A stretch of 45,530 nucleotides of DNA from DATLFI01 sp035524895 (GTDB lineage: Bacteria > Acidobacteriota > Thermoanaerobaculia > Multivoradales > Multivoraceae): NCBI GenBank assembly GCA_035524895.1, contig DATLFI010000100.1, positions 1 through 45,530 of the forward strand. The letters are read 5' to 3'. The notes beneath the pieces are model-generated. The model did not search any database. It was not told the DNA's origin and saw only the letters and a program-made list of their open reading frames with translations. The translations under genes and the position numbers were made by a program. Below, in pieces: positions 16,934 to 25,751 of this stretch. Position 1 is the stretch's first letter. Each line of letters starts with the position of its first letter.

Positions 16934-19162
16934 ATGGCGGCGACCGCTGCAGCGGCAGCGAAGACTGCGGAGCCCGAGCAGAAGGACTACCGCAAGCTGA
17001 AGCCGAAGCACCGTCGCGTCCAGACCCCTACCATCCTCCAGATGGAGGCGGTGGAGTGCGGTGCTGCCGCCCTGGCGATCGTCCTCGGCTACTACAACAA
17101 GATCGTGCCGCTCGAGGAGCTGCGCATCGAATGCGGCGTGTCGCGCGATGGCAGCAAGGCGAACAACGTCCTCAAGGCGGCGAAGAAGTACGCGCTCGAT
17201 GCGAAGGGCTACAAGAAGGAGCTCGAGCAGCTCTTCGAGATCAAGTACCCGGCCATCCTCTTCTGGAACGCGAACCACTTCGTAGTTCTCGAGGGTTTCA
17301 AGGGCGGCAAGTGCTACCTCAGCGATCCAGGCATGGGGCCCCGCATAGTGACCATGGAGGAGCTCGACTCCTCCTACTCGGGCGTGGTCCTGGAGTTCGA
17401 GAAGGGCCCAGACTTCAAGCCCGGTGGCGAGAAGCGCAGCATGCTGGCCGCTCTGCGGCGCCGGCTGGTGGGCTCGGAGCTAGCGTGGCTCTTCGTGCTT
17501 CTGTGCGGCCTCTTCATGGTGGTGCCGGGCATGGTGGTGCCCACCTTCTCGCGCATCTTCGTCGACGAGTTCCTGATCGCTCAGCGCGAGTACATCGTGC
17601 GTCCGCTGCTGATGGGCATGGCGATCACCGCGGTGATCACGATCGTGCTGATGTGGCTGCAGGAGTACTACTTGCTGCGCCTCGAGACCAAGCTCGCGCT
17701 CCAGAGCTCGAGTCGGTTCTTCCAGCACATCCTGCGGCTGCCCGTCAACTACTTCGCACAGCGCTTCGCAGGCGAGATCGGCTCGCGCGTGATGATCAAC
17801 GACAAGGTCGCGCGCGTGATCGCCGGCAAGCTGGCGACCACCACGATCGACATGGCGATGATCGTGTTCTACGCCGCGCTGATGTTCCGCTACAACGTGA
17901 TCCTCACGTTCGTGGTGATTTTCCTCGGTCTGCTCAATGTCGCGGCCGTGAAGATGGTCGCGCGCTCGCGCATCGACGCCAGCCGCCGGCTCATGCAAGA
18001 CATGGGCAAGATGATGGGTACCGGCATGAGCGGGCTGGCGATGATCGACACGCTCAAGGCGACCGGCGGCGAGACCGAGTTCTTCCAGCGCTGGGCCGGC
18101 TACCAGGCGAAGACCCTGCGCGCGGAGCAAGCGCTGCAACTGCGCTCAGACCTGGTCAACATCGTGCCCAAGTTCGTCGGCACGATGATCACCGCGAGCG
18201 TGCTGTTGCTCGGCGGCCTGCTGGTGATGGACGGCCAGCTCACGGTTGGCTTGTTGGTGGCGTACCAGTCCCTGGTCGGGTTCTTCGTCACCCCCCTCAA
18301 CAGCTTCGTGTCGTTCGGCTCGATGCTGCAGGAGCTCGAAGCGGACATGAACCGGCTGGACGACGTGCTGCGCTATCCCCAGGACAAGCTCTACAGCCGC
18401 GAGGTCAAACCGACCCCAGAGCTCGAGAGGAAGATCAAGCTCGACGGCTACGTCGAGCTGCGCGAGGTCACCTTCGGCTACAGCCCGCTCGACAAGCCGC
18501 TGATCGAGAACTTCTCACTAGCTATCAAGCCGGGGCAGCGCGTCGCCTTCGTCGGCGGTAGCGGGTCGGGCAAGTCGACGGTCGCGAAGCTGGTCACCGG
18601 CCTGTACGAGCCCTGGAATGGCGAGATCCTGTTCGACCACGTGAACAAGAACGAGCTGCCCAGGAAGCTGCTCTCGAACTCCATGGGCATGGTCGATCAG
18701 GAGATCTTCCTGTTCACTGGCACCATCCAAGAGAACGTGACCATGTGGGATCGGACCATTCCGATGCCGCGCGTGACGCAGGCGTGCCGTGACGCGGCGA
18801 TCGCCGAGGTGATAGAGACCCGCGACGGCGGATACCAGGCGGTGGTGGGCGAGGGTGGCGGCAACTTCAGCGGCGGACAGCGACAGCGTCTGGAAATAGC
18901 GCGCGCGTTCGTCGGTGAGCCAACGATCCTGATCTTCGACGAGGCTACCAGCGCACTCGACCCGGCAACCGAGGAGAAGGTCGACGATGCGCTGCGCCGC
19001 CGCGGCTGCACCTGCATCATCATCGCGCATCGCCTGAGCACGGTCCGCGAGTGCGACGAGATCATCGTGATGGAGCGCGGGAAGATCGTGCAGCGTGGCA
19101 CTCACGACGAGATGATCCACGACGAGGATGGGGCGTACGCCAAGCTGATGGGTGGGCACTGA
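16934..19162 (+). CDS. PCAT-type NHLM ABC exporter with C39 leader peptidase
   Basis: A 742-residue exporter that removes the leader after Gly-Gly and transports the core peptide. The N-terminal C39 peptidase has a complete catalytic triad: C42 in VECGAAAL, H115 in ANHFVVLEG, D131 in LSDPGMG. The transmembrane domain spans about 165-460. The nucleotide-binding domain has Walker A GGSGSGKST near 540, signature FSGGQRQR near 645 and Walker B ILIFDEATSALD near 665, with the H-loop IAHRLST. It closely fits the NHLM_micro_ABC1 family (TIGR03796). It lies 1 base after the HlyD gene and 46 bases before the second ABC gene. The double-glycine precursor at the window start is its evident substrate. 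Confidence 0.95.
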   Translation: MAATAAAAAKTAEPEQKDYRKLKPKHRRVQTPTILQMEAVECGAAALAIVLGYYNKIVPLEELRIECGVSRDGSKANNVLKAAKKYALDAKGYKKELEQLFEIKYPAILFWNANHFVVLEGFKGGKCYLSDPGMGPRIVTMEELDSSYSGVVLEFEKGPDFKPGGEKRSMLAALRRRLVGSELAWLFVLLCGLFMVVPGMVVPTFSRIFVDEFLIAQREYIVRPLLMGMAITAVITIVLMWLQEYYLLRLETKLALQSSSRFFQHILRLPVNYFAQRFAGEIGSRVMINDKVARVIAGKLATTTIDMAMIVFYAALMFRYNVILTFVVIFLGLLNVAAVKMVARSRIDASRRLMQDMGKMMGTGMSGLAMIDTLKATGGETEFFQRWAGYQAKTLRAEQALQLRSDLVNIVPKFVGTMITASVLLLGGLLVMDGQLTVGLLVAYQSLVGFFVTPLNSFVSFGSMLQELEADMNRLDDVLRYPQDKLYSREVKPTPELERKIKLDGYVELREVTFGYSPLDKPLIENFSLAIKPGQRVAFVGGSGSGKSTVAKLVTGLYEPWNGEILFDHVNKNELPRKLLSNSMGMVDQEIFLFTGTIQENVTMWDRTIPMPRVTQACRDAAIAEVIETRDGGYQAVVGEGGGNFSGGQRQRLEIARAFVGEPTILIFDEATSALDPATEEKVDDALRRRGCTCIIIAHRLSTVRECDEIIVMERGKIVQRGTHDEMIHDEDGAYAKLMGGH

Positions 19163-19208
19163 CGGCCGGTCGAGCGTCAGAAGGCCGATACGAGGAGAGG
19201 CATAGACA

Positions 19209-22200
19209 GTGACGGATCTGCTCCGACCGCGCACCGCGGAGACGCGTCTCCGGGTGGTGGACACGCCCGTGCCAGATCTCTGGGAGGCCGAGTTCGTCCT
19301 CACCGGGGACGAGGCTTGGTTCGGGCGCCTGGACGAGAACGACGTGGTCGTAGGCGATGCCGGTGTGTCTCGTCGGCACGCTTCCGTCCGCATCGACGAC
19401 GAGGGGCGCGCGATCCTGCGTGACAACCAGAGCGCCAACGGGATCGTGGTCGACAGCGAGCGGGTCACGGAGCTAGAGCTGGTGCCGGGGCAGCGGTTCA
19501 CGCTCGGCGCGACGACCTTCGAGGTGTTGGGTCCTCCTGAGCCACCGCCCGAACCGCTGCCGGAGCCCTCGCTGGAGGTGCCTGCGGAGCAACCGACCAT
19601 GTTCGGTATCGCGGTCGAGCCGACGCCTGAGGAGGAATCCGCGGTCGAGCCCGTGCCGGAGGAGGAGCCTGCGTTCGACCCCGAGCGGACCTTCATGATC
19701 GCGAACCTCGCCGAGCTCGCGGCGCGGCAGCTCGAGTCCATGGGCGAGCTCGAGGTCGTGCTGGCGAACCGGCCGCTAGTGTTGTCGGACGGAGCCTCGG
19801 CATGGCTGGTGGAGTCGGGAAAGGTCGAGGTGTTCACGGTCCAGGTGGCCCAGGGCGAACCTGCGGGACCGCGCACGCACTTCCTCACGGTCGACCAGGG
19901 CGCGGCATTCTTCGGCCTCGACCACGACACCGCCGGCTACGACCACGGCTTCCTGGCGGTCGGCAAGGCTGGCTCCGAGCTGCGACGCTTCGATCTGAAT
20001 CGACTCCAGCTCTACGCTGCCATCGTCGAGCATCGCCAACGCGTCTCCAAACTGGTGACCGACTGGGTGACGGCGCTCTCGAAGCGGTTGACCCTGGACG
20101 TCCCTGGAGTGCCGGATCCAGAGATCCTGCTGCGTCCCGGAGAAGAAGCCGAGGTACCGCTCGAGAAGGCGACGGCCACCGGACACCACCTGGTGTGGGT
20201 CGAGATTCCGGCGGCGCAGTTCCTCTTCGACGGTATGGCGAGCCTGTCGTGGGAAGCGGAGGGCGTCCTGTTCCCGCTGGCTCCGGGGTCATGGCTGGAG
20301 CTCATCGGCGGGCAGGAGTCCGTGAAGCTCGAGCCCAAGAGCACCTACGAGGTGATCGACGATCCTCGTCTCTGGGCTGGGCTCAACGTCTTCCACAACG
20401 TGTTGATGGAGTGCGAGTTCCTCAACAAGAGGCTCGCCGTCGTCGACGAGTTCAACCGCCTGCAGCAGAAGCAGGAACAGGCGGTCCAGGCGCGCGAGGC
20501 CGGAGTCGGGGCCATCCAGGCCGTGCTGGGCGGAGCCGACCGCTGGGAGCCGAGGGGCGCCGAGGTCACGGATCTGGGCCCGGTCTTCCAGGCCTGCAAG
20601 ACCCTCGGTGATGCCATCGGAATCGATGTGCAGAAGCCAGCCGGCGAGCTCAAGAACCTGACCTACGACGAAGTGATCAACATCGTCGCGATGTCGTCGC
20701 GCTTCCGCGTGCGGAAGGTGGCACTGGTCGACGATTGGTGGGCGCGCGAGCAGGGACCGCTCCTGGCGCAGCGCGACGAGGACAAGATCCCGATCGCGTT
20801 GGTGCCCAAACGCGGCGGGAAGTACATGCTCGTCGACCCGTCCGACGGCGAACAGCGCGTCCTCACGGCCGCGGAGGCGGCGACTTTTGCGCCTTTCGCG
20901 TACAGCTTCTACCGGCGCTTCCCGGACGGTCCGGTCGATGTCAAGGGCGTGGCGCGCTTCGGGTTCAAGAACCTAGGCTCCGATTTCCGGGAAGTGGCGA
21001 TCATGGCGATCGCCACCGGCCTGCTCAGCACCGTACTGCCGAAGATCACCGGGATGGTCTTCGACCAGGCGATTCCCCAGGCCGAACGACCGCTACTCTG
21101 GCAGCTCTGCTTCGGCCTCCTTCTGGTCGCCGTGTCCTCGTCCTTGTTCTCCGTGGTCCAGAACGTGGCGATGATGCGAGTCCAGGGCCAGATGGACTAC
21201 GCGACGCAGTCGGCGGTGTGGGATCGGCTCCTAGAGCTGCCGGCGACCTTCTTCCGAAAATTCTCGGCCGGCGACCTCGCCGATCGAGCGATGGCCATCA
21301 ACAAGATACGACGCATCATTGCCGGAGCCGGCATTGCGGCGATCCTCGGCACGTTCGCGTCGTTCTTCAACGCCGTGCAGATGCTCGGCTACAACGCGAA
21401 ATTGGCCCTAGTGGCGATCGCCCTGACCGCCGTATACGTGATGATGACGGCCGGCTGCAACTACCTGAAGCTCCGCCTGGAGCGCAACGAGATGCACCGG
21501 ACCGGCAAGATCACCGGCATCGTGCTGCAGTTGATCAACGGCATCGCCAAGCTACGAATCACAGGCGCCGAGGACCACGCATTCAAGGTCTGGGCCACCG
21601 AGTTCTCGCAGATGCGCCGGGTCGCCTTCGCGGTCGGTCGTGTCGGTAACTTCATGCCGGTGATCAACAAGGCCTGGCCGGTCATCTCGGCGCTGGTCAT
21701 CTACTTCACGCTGGTGACTCTCAAGGCGAAGGCCGCCGAGGCGGGGCAGCCGCTGGAGTTCTCTACGGGCGACTTCCTCGCGTTCTTCGCCGCGTATGGC
21801 ATCTTCTCCGGTGCCATGAACGCTCTCGGCGATGCTTCGGTCCAGATGATGCGCGTAGTGCCGATCTTCGAGCGCCTCAAGCCCATCCTCGAGGCCATAC
21901 CCGAGATCGACAGCAGCAAGGCTGCCCCGTCCAAGCTCAGGGGCGGAATCGAGATCTCGCACGTGTCGTTCCGTTACAGCGAGGACGGCCCGTGGATCCT
22001 GCGGGACGTTTCGCTCAAGATCGAGCCAGGCGAGTTCGTTGCATTCGTGGGTGGTTCCGGGTCGGGCAAGTCGACCATGATGAAGATCATGCTCGGCTTC
22101 GAAAGACCCCAACAGGGAACCGTCTACTACGACGGTCAGGACTTGGCCACGCTCGACGTGCGGCAGCTTCGACAGCAGGTAGGAGTCGTGTTGCAAGAGA

Positions 22201-22658
22201 GCCGGCTGCTACCCTCGGACATCTATCGCAACATCGTCGGTTCGAGCTCGCGCACCGTGTCCGAAGCCTGGGCGGCGGCGACCAAGGCGGGACTCGCCGA
22301 AGACATCAAGCGCATGCCGATGGGCATGCACACCTACGTGGCCGAGGGCGGAGGCGGTTTCTCGGGCGGGCAGAAGCAGCGCCTGATGATCGCGCGCGCC
22401 TTGGTCAACGAGCCCAAGATCCTGTTCCTCGACGAGGCCACCAGTGCGCTCGACAACAAGACCCAGGGGCAGGTCACCGAGAGCATGGACCGCCTGCAGG
22501 CGACACGCATCGTGATCGCGCATCGCCTGTCGACGATCGAGGGTGCCGACAAGATCTGCTACCTGGACATGGGCAACCTTGTCGAGCAAGGAACCTACCA
22601 GGAGCTGATGGCGAAGAATGGTCTCTTCGCCGAGCTAGCACGCCGGCAGGTAGCCTGA
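19209..22658 (+). CDS. NHLM ABC exporter, second subunit, with N-terminal FHA domain
   Basis: A 1149-residue transporter. An FHA domain comes first (about 15-105: FGRLDENDVVV, SRRHASVRI near 53, DNQSANGIVV near 74). A Pro/Glu-rich linker follows (about 108-155), then the cupin/cyclic-nucleotide-like region usual in NHLM_micro_ABC2 proteins (LVESGKVEVF, FFGLD). A peptidase-like region without a catalytic Cys-His pair comes next, then the membrane domain (about 600-870) and the ATPase: GGSGSGKST near 948, FSGGQKQR near 1051, ILFLDEATSALD near 1070. FHA domains bind phosphothreonine; this fusion is not the usual form of the family. The GTG 19209 start has AGGAGAGG about 9 bases upstream. It likely works with the preceding C39 exporter as partner or second pump (TIGR03797-like). 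The FHA role is unknown. Confidence 0.9.
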   Translation: MTDLLRPRTAETRLRVVDTPVPDLWEAEFVLTGDEAWFGRLDENDVVVGDAGVSRRHASVRIDDEGRAILRDNQSANGIVVDSERVTELELVPGQRFTLGATTFEVLGPPEPPPEPLPEPSLEVPAEQPTMFGIAVEPTPEEESAVEPVPEEEPAFDPERTFMIANLAELAARQLESMGELEVVLANRPLVLSDGASAWLVESGKVEVFTVQVAQGEPAGPRTHFLTVDQGAAFFGLDHDTAGYDHGFLAVGKAGSELRRFDLNRLQLYAAIVEHRQRVSKLVTDWVTALSKRLTLDVPGVPDPEILLRPGEEAEVPLEKATATGHHLVWVEIPAAQFLFDGMASLSWEAEGVLFPLAPGSWLELIGGQESVKLEPKSTYEVIDDPRLWAGLNVFHNVLMECEFLNKRLAVVDEFNRLQQKQEQAVQAREAGVGAIQAVLGGADRWEPRGAEVTDLGPVFQACKTLGDAIGIDVQKPAGELKNLTYDEVINIVAMSSRFRVRKVALVDDWWAREQGPLLAQRDEDKIPIALVPKRGGKYMLVDPSDGEQRVLTAAEAATFAPFAYSFYRRFPDGPVDVKGVARFGFKNLGSDFREVAIMAIATGLLSTVLPKITGMVFDQAIPQAERPLLWQLCFGLLLVAVSSSLFSVVQNVAMMRVQGQMDYATQSAVWDRLLELPATFFRKFSAGDLADRAMAINKIRRIIAGAGIAAILGTFASFFNAVQMLGYNAKLALVAIALTAVYVMMTAGCNYLKLRLERNEMHRTGKITGIVLQLINGIAKLRITGAEDHAFKVWATEFSQMRRVAFAVGRVGNFMPVINKAWPVISALVIYFTLVTLKAKAAEAGQPLEFSTGDFLAFFAAYGIFSGAMNALGDASVQMMRVVPIFERLKPILEAIPEIDSSKAAPSKLRGGIEISHVSFRYSEDGPWILRDVSLKIEPGEFVAFVGGSGSGKSTMMKIMLGFERPQQGTVYYDGQDLATLDVRQLRQQVGVVLQESRLLPSDIYRNIVGSSSRTVSEAWAAATKAGLAEDIKRMPMGMHTYVAEGGGGFSGGQKQRLMIARALVNEPKILFLDEATSALDNKTQGQVTESMDRLQATRIVIAHRLSTIEGADKICYLDMGNLVEQGTYQELMAKNGLFAELARRQVA

Positions 22659-22779
22659 GGCCGCGGGCTGCTCGGGGATCTCCGCGGCGAGCCGCGCACA
22701 AACGTTCTCGCAGCGAGGGTTCGTCCAGCGTAGAGCCCATGTCAGGCTGCTCGGGAGATGCTGATCCGGTGCGTCAGGC

Positions 22780-23367
22780 TCAGGCTTCGCCGGTGCTCGC
22801 GGCGGCACCCATCTCTACGGCGAGCCAGGCGCGCGCCTTGGCCCAGTCGCGCCGCACGGTGCGGTCGGTGACCGCGAGAGCAGAGGCGGTCTCGGTCTCG
22901 GTCAAACCACCGAAGAAGCGACACTCCACGACGCGCAAGAGGCGCGGGCTCACCTGGCCGAGCTTGTCCAGGGCTCGGTCCAGCTCGAGCAGGCTCTCGG
23001 CTTGGACTTCCACGCCTACGTCCACGGAGTCGAGAGAGATCGGACGCCGGCCGCTGCCTCGCTTCTTGGCGGCGTGCCGTTTCGCCTCGTCGATCAGGAG
23101 CTGGCGCATCGCGGTAGCGGCAACCGCGAAGAAGTGACTGCGATCGGTGTAGTGACGAGCCCGGTCCTTGACCAGCTTCAGATACGCCTCGTGCACCAAG
23201 GCCGTGGTGTTGACGGTCAAGCTGCTGCCGAGGCGCTGGCGCTGCCCGCGTGCGATGCGGCGTAGCTCGTCGTAGACCAAGGGCAACAGAGCATCCAGAG
23301 CGGTGCGATCGCCCGACCTCAAGCGTTCGAGGAGCTGGGTCACGTGGAGTTCGTCGGGGACGCTCAT
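22780..23367 (-). CDS. ECF RNA polymerase sigma factor, TIGR02999-like
   Basis: A 195-residue sigma-70-family protein. Region 2 is visible in LVYDELRRIARGQRQRL and LVHEAYLKLV, followed by HFFAVAATAMRQLLIDEAKRH, the hallmark stretch of the TIGR02999 (Sig-70_X6) group. Region 4 has the helix-turn-helix ETETASALAVTDRTVRRDWAKARAWL. No membrane segments or anti-sigma gene adjoin it. The gene converges on the ABC exporter gene with a 121-base gap. Whether it controls the RiPP cluster is unknown; the position alone suggests it could. The ATG at 23367 is chosen because the fold begins right there (DELHVTQLLERLRSGD); an upstream extension in frame looks non-coding. Confidence 0.9.
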   Translation of the reverse strand: MSVPDELHVTQLLERLRSGDRTALDALLPLVYDELRRIARGQRQRLGSSLTVNTTALVHEAYLKLVKDRARHYTDRSHFFAVAATAMRQLLIDEAKRHAAKKRGSGRRPISLDSVDVGVEVQAESLLELDRALDKLGQVSPRLLRVVECRFFGGLTETETASALAVTDRTVRRDWAKARAWLAVEMGAAASTGEA

Positions 23368-23629
23368 GGCCCAGCTTCCTCGCACGCAATAGTCGTGCGG
23401 ACCCAGGCCAGCCCCGCGTCGCGAGCTGAGCGCTGTGCGGTAGAGCGCACGCTCCGGTCGAGAAGATCTTGGGCAGTGAGGCACATGGAACGAGCTCGGC
23501 GCTGGGGACAGTTCGAGGCCGGTTCCTTCGGATTCGGGTTGACGAACCAGGTGGCCCGCGCCGTGCGCCGGGCACGGGCTTCCTCGCCGAGATGCCGCGG
23601 CATTGTAGCGGCTCGCGGCGCCGTTGCTC

Positions 23630-24439
23630 TCAGGAAGAGGCGCCCGAGCCGACTACCAGTGGCCGCAGCCGCTCCAGCACACGCGCGGGATCGTCGAACA
23701 GGACCCCCATGCCGCTCAACAGGTTGGGCCTGCTCCTGGCCCGGGGTCCGGCGTCGAAGACCTGAACCACCTGTGCGTCGGCCAGAAGCGGATCAGGATT
23801 GCCGGGCAGGTACAGCGCCATGCGGACTCGCGTACCCACTGCCGGAGGCTTGGTCATCGCGACGAACAAACCGCCATGCTGTAGGTCGCGCTCGTAGATC
23901 TGGCGCAAGTCCTCTACCCCCCGGAAGCGGATGGGCATGTCCAATCTGGGAGGGCCGCTGACCGACGTGGCAGGCTGTCCTGCCGTGCTCGAGGTCTCCT
24001 CGGTGCCTCGACCAACCTGGGGTGGGCCCGGGCCCGGGGCGGAGCTCGGAGACTCCGTGGCTGGTGACGCCGCCTCCCAGGGCTCCTCGTCGACCGGTGG
24101 CATGGTGCCGACCAACTCCGCCTGCGGAAGGAGCTCGTGCATCAGCTCGACGATACCGAGGAAGTGGATGCCCATGCCGCTGCTCTTGACTGCCTGGAGG
24201 TCGCGGTGGACCTGCTGGGAGCGCCGCACTACCGCTTCGGCAAAGAAGCCACCTCGCTCGTTGAAGAGCTCGACCCGAACGCGGGAGTTCGTGCCGACAG
24301 GTGTGTCGGTCACGATGTAGGCGCCGCTCTCCGAGACGTCCGAGGTGAACCCGTGGTGGGCCTGCCCCCCCTCGTTGGAGCGCCAGAAGCGCACCTGGAT
24401 GCGACGCGGCCAACGGCGGTACTCACGGCGGTTCGACAT
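23630..24439 (-). CDS. Two-domain PilZ protein
   Basis: A 269-residue soluble protein. The first PilZ domain (about 1-110) has the c-di-GMP-binding RREYRRWPR start and SDVSESGAYI (the D/NxSxxG motif). After a Pro/Ser/Gly-rich linker (about 115-160), a second PilZ-like domain (about 165-265) has RDLQHGGLFVAM, PAVGTRVRMALYLPG and SGMGVLFDD, as in myxobacterial TIGR02266-type PilZ proteins. That second domain lacks the arginine pair, so it probably does not bind c-di-GMP. The ATG at 24439 is chosen because RRxxR follows immediately. The gene is transcribed away from the glutaredoxin gene. Likely a c-di-GMP effector for motility, surface or secretion behaviour; the partner is unknown. Confidence 0.8.
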   Translation of the reverse strand: MSNRREYRRWPRRIQVRFWRSNEGGQAHHGFTSDVSESGAYIVTDTPVGTNSRVRVELFNERGGFFAEAVVRRSQQVHRDLQAVKSSGMGIHFLGIVELMHELLPQAELVGTMPPVDEEPWEAASPATESPSSAPGPGPPQVGRGTEETSSTAGQPATSVSGPPRLDMPIRFRGVEDLRQIYERDLQHGGLFVAMTKPPAVGTRVRMALYLPGNPDPLLADAQVVQVFDAGPRARSRPNLLSGMGVLFDDPARVLERLRPLVVGSGASS

Positions 24440-24684
24440 GCTCGTCAGCCTACGGCTAGTGCCGGCACTACGGCGCACGACTCGAGCGCCGCCAGGGTTT
24501 CGGGCTCTCGATTTGGCGGGCGGGAGAGCACCTTGGACTTCGTTCGGATCGGAGATTCTAGCGCGGCGGGCGGGCCGCAGCGAGTGCCGCGGCGCGGGGT
24601 CACGTTATAGGATCGGACCAGGGCTGACGCTGCGGCGTCGGCTCTGGCAGGCCGCTGGCCTCCGTTGGGGTTGGCTGGCGGCAC

Positions 24685-24690
24685 GGAGGT
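24685..24690 (+). promoter_or_regulatory. Ribosome binding site deciding a TTG start
   Basis: GGAGGT lies 6 bases before TTG 24697, the only start that yields a full-length glutaredoxin domain. Confidence 0.75.
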
Positions 24691-24696
24691 GAAATC

Positions 24697-25326
24697 TTGA
24701 CTCTCACGCCCGAGATCGAGTCGCGGATCCGTTCCATCATCGAGTCGAATAGCGTCGTGCTGTTCATGAAGGGGGACCGCGGTGCGCCACAGTGCGGCTT
24801 CTCGGCACAGGTGGTGCAGATCCTCGATCGGGTCCTGCCGGAGTACAAGACGTGCAACGTGTTGGCGGATCCCGAGGTCCGCGACGGGATCAAGGCCTTT
24901 TCCGATTGGCCCACGATTCCGCAGCTCTATATCGGGGGCGAGTTCCAAGGGGGCTGCGACATCGTACGTGAGATGTACCAGGCCGGCGAGCTGCACCGCG
25001 CGCTCGGTTTCGAGCGCCCCCTGCCTTCGACAGTTCGCATCGACGTCACCGAGCCGGCGCAGCAGGTCCTCCTCGAGGCGAGCCGCCGCCACGGCGGCGG
25101 AGATCTCCATCTCGGCGTCGACGCGCGCTACCGCCCTTCGTTCGGATTCGGGCCGGCGAGCGGCGACGAGGTGCTGGTCGAAGCCGGCGAGGGCCTCCGA
25201 ATCCTCCTCGACGTAGACTCGGCGAGCCGGGCCGACGGAATGGTCGTCGATGCGGTCGAAACGCCGCAAGGCAGATCGCTGCGCATCGAGAACCCGAACG
25301 CGCCCGAAGGCGTCCGGGCCCCTTGA
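24697..25326 (+). CDS. CGFS monothiol glutaredoxin fused to a cysteine-less A-type carrier domain
   Basis: A 209-residue fusion. Residues 1-105 are a Grx4/GrxD-type monothiol glutaredoxin with MKGDRGAPQCGFS (C33), WPTIPQLYIGG and GGCDIV, the motifs that bind glutathione and a bridging 2Fe-2S cluster. Residues about 110-205 look like an IscA/HesB A-type fold (VRIDVTEPAQQVLLEASRR), but the three cysteines used by IscA to hold iron-sulfur clusters are absent; no Cys occurs after the glutaredoxin part. The adjacent gene is BolA, the usual partner of CGFS glutaredoxins in iron-sulfur trafficking and iron sensing. TTG start with GGAGGT. The function of the C-terminal half is uncertain; it may be structural. 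Confidence 0.88.
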   Translation: MTLTPEIESRIRSIIESNSVVLFMKGDRGAPQCGFSAQVVQILDRVLPEYKTCNVLADPEVRDGIKAFSDWPTIPQLYIGGEFQGGCDIVREMYQAGELHRALGFERPLPSTVRIDVTEPAQQVLLEASRRHGGGDLHLGVDARYRPSFGFGPASGDEVLVEAGEGLRILLDVDSASRADGMVVDAVETPQGRSLRIENPNAPEGVRAP

Positions 25327-25397
25327 TCCCGGAGGCTCAGCTTTGCCGGTCTCCGGACCGCGCCGGGTGGCTCGCCCCGATGAGGTAGGACGGTGTC

Positions 25398-25664
25398 ATG
25401 CCGCTCGAGATCCACGATCCTCCCGCCGAGACTGCCGAGCAGGTCCGTCGAGTCGTGGCCGATGCGTTGCCGGGTGCCGAGGTCGGGGTGACCGGCGCGA
25501 ACGGCCACTTCGAGATTCGCGTCGTGGCCGAGGTCTTTGCGGGCAAGAATCGCCTCGCCCGGCAGCGTCTCGTGTATCGAGCGATTGCCAGCCTGATGCA
25601 AGGCGACGCTGCACCCGTGCATGCCGTCGACCGCCTCGACACCTTGACGCCGGACGAGCTCTGA
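25398..25664 (+). CDS. bolA: BolA family protein
   Basis: An 88-residue BolA/IbaG-like protein. It has the short alpha-beta fold with GAEVGVTGANGHFEIRVVAEVFAGKNRLARQRLVYRAI, in which the F-x-G-K-x-x-x-x-R-x-R-L-V-Y pattern is typical. BolA proteins form heterodimers with CGFS glutaredoxins around a 2Fe-2S cluster. The Grx-type gene lies 71 bases upstream on the same strand, so they are likely one unit. ATG 25398 is preceded by GTAGGA about 8 bases upstream. Confidence 0.88.
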   Translation: MPLEIHDPPAETAEQVRRVVADALPGAEVGVTGANGHFEIRVVAEVFAGKNRLARQRLVYRAIASLMQGDAAPVHAVDRLDTLTPDEL

Positions 25665-25751
25665 TCGCTCGCCGAAGCCGAATCTTCGGTGGGTGCCGGA
25701 CCAGCCCCGCCAGCCGCCGATCCCCGGCTCTCGCTCCCCATTGACTTCGAC

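Noticed and set aside
19209..22658. A second C39 peptidase in the FHA exporter
   Set aside because: The region before the membrane domain resembles the position of a peptidase but has no conserved Cys-His-Asp triad.
23368..23629. Possible RNA gene in the gap between the sigma and PilZ genes
   Set aside because: No cloverleaf, T-loop or strong hairpin with T tract could be found by eye.
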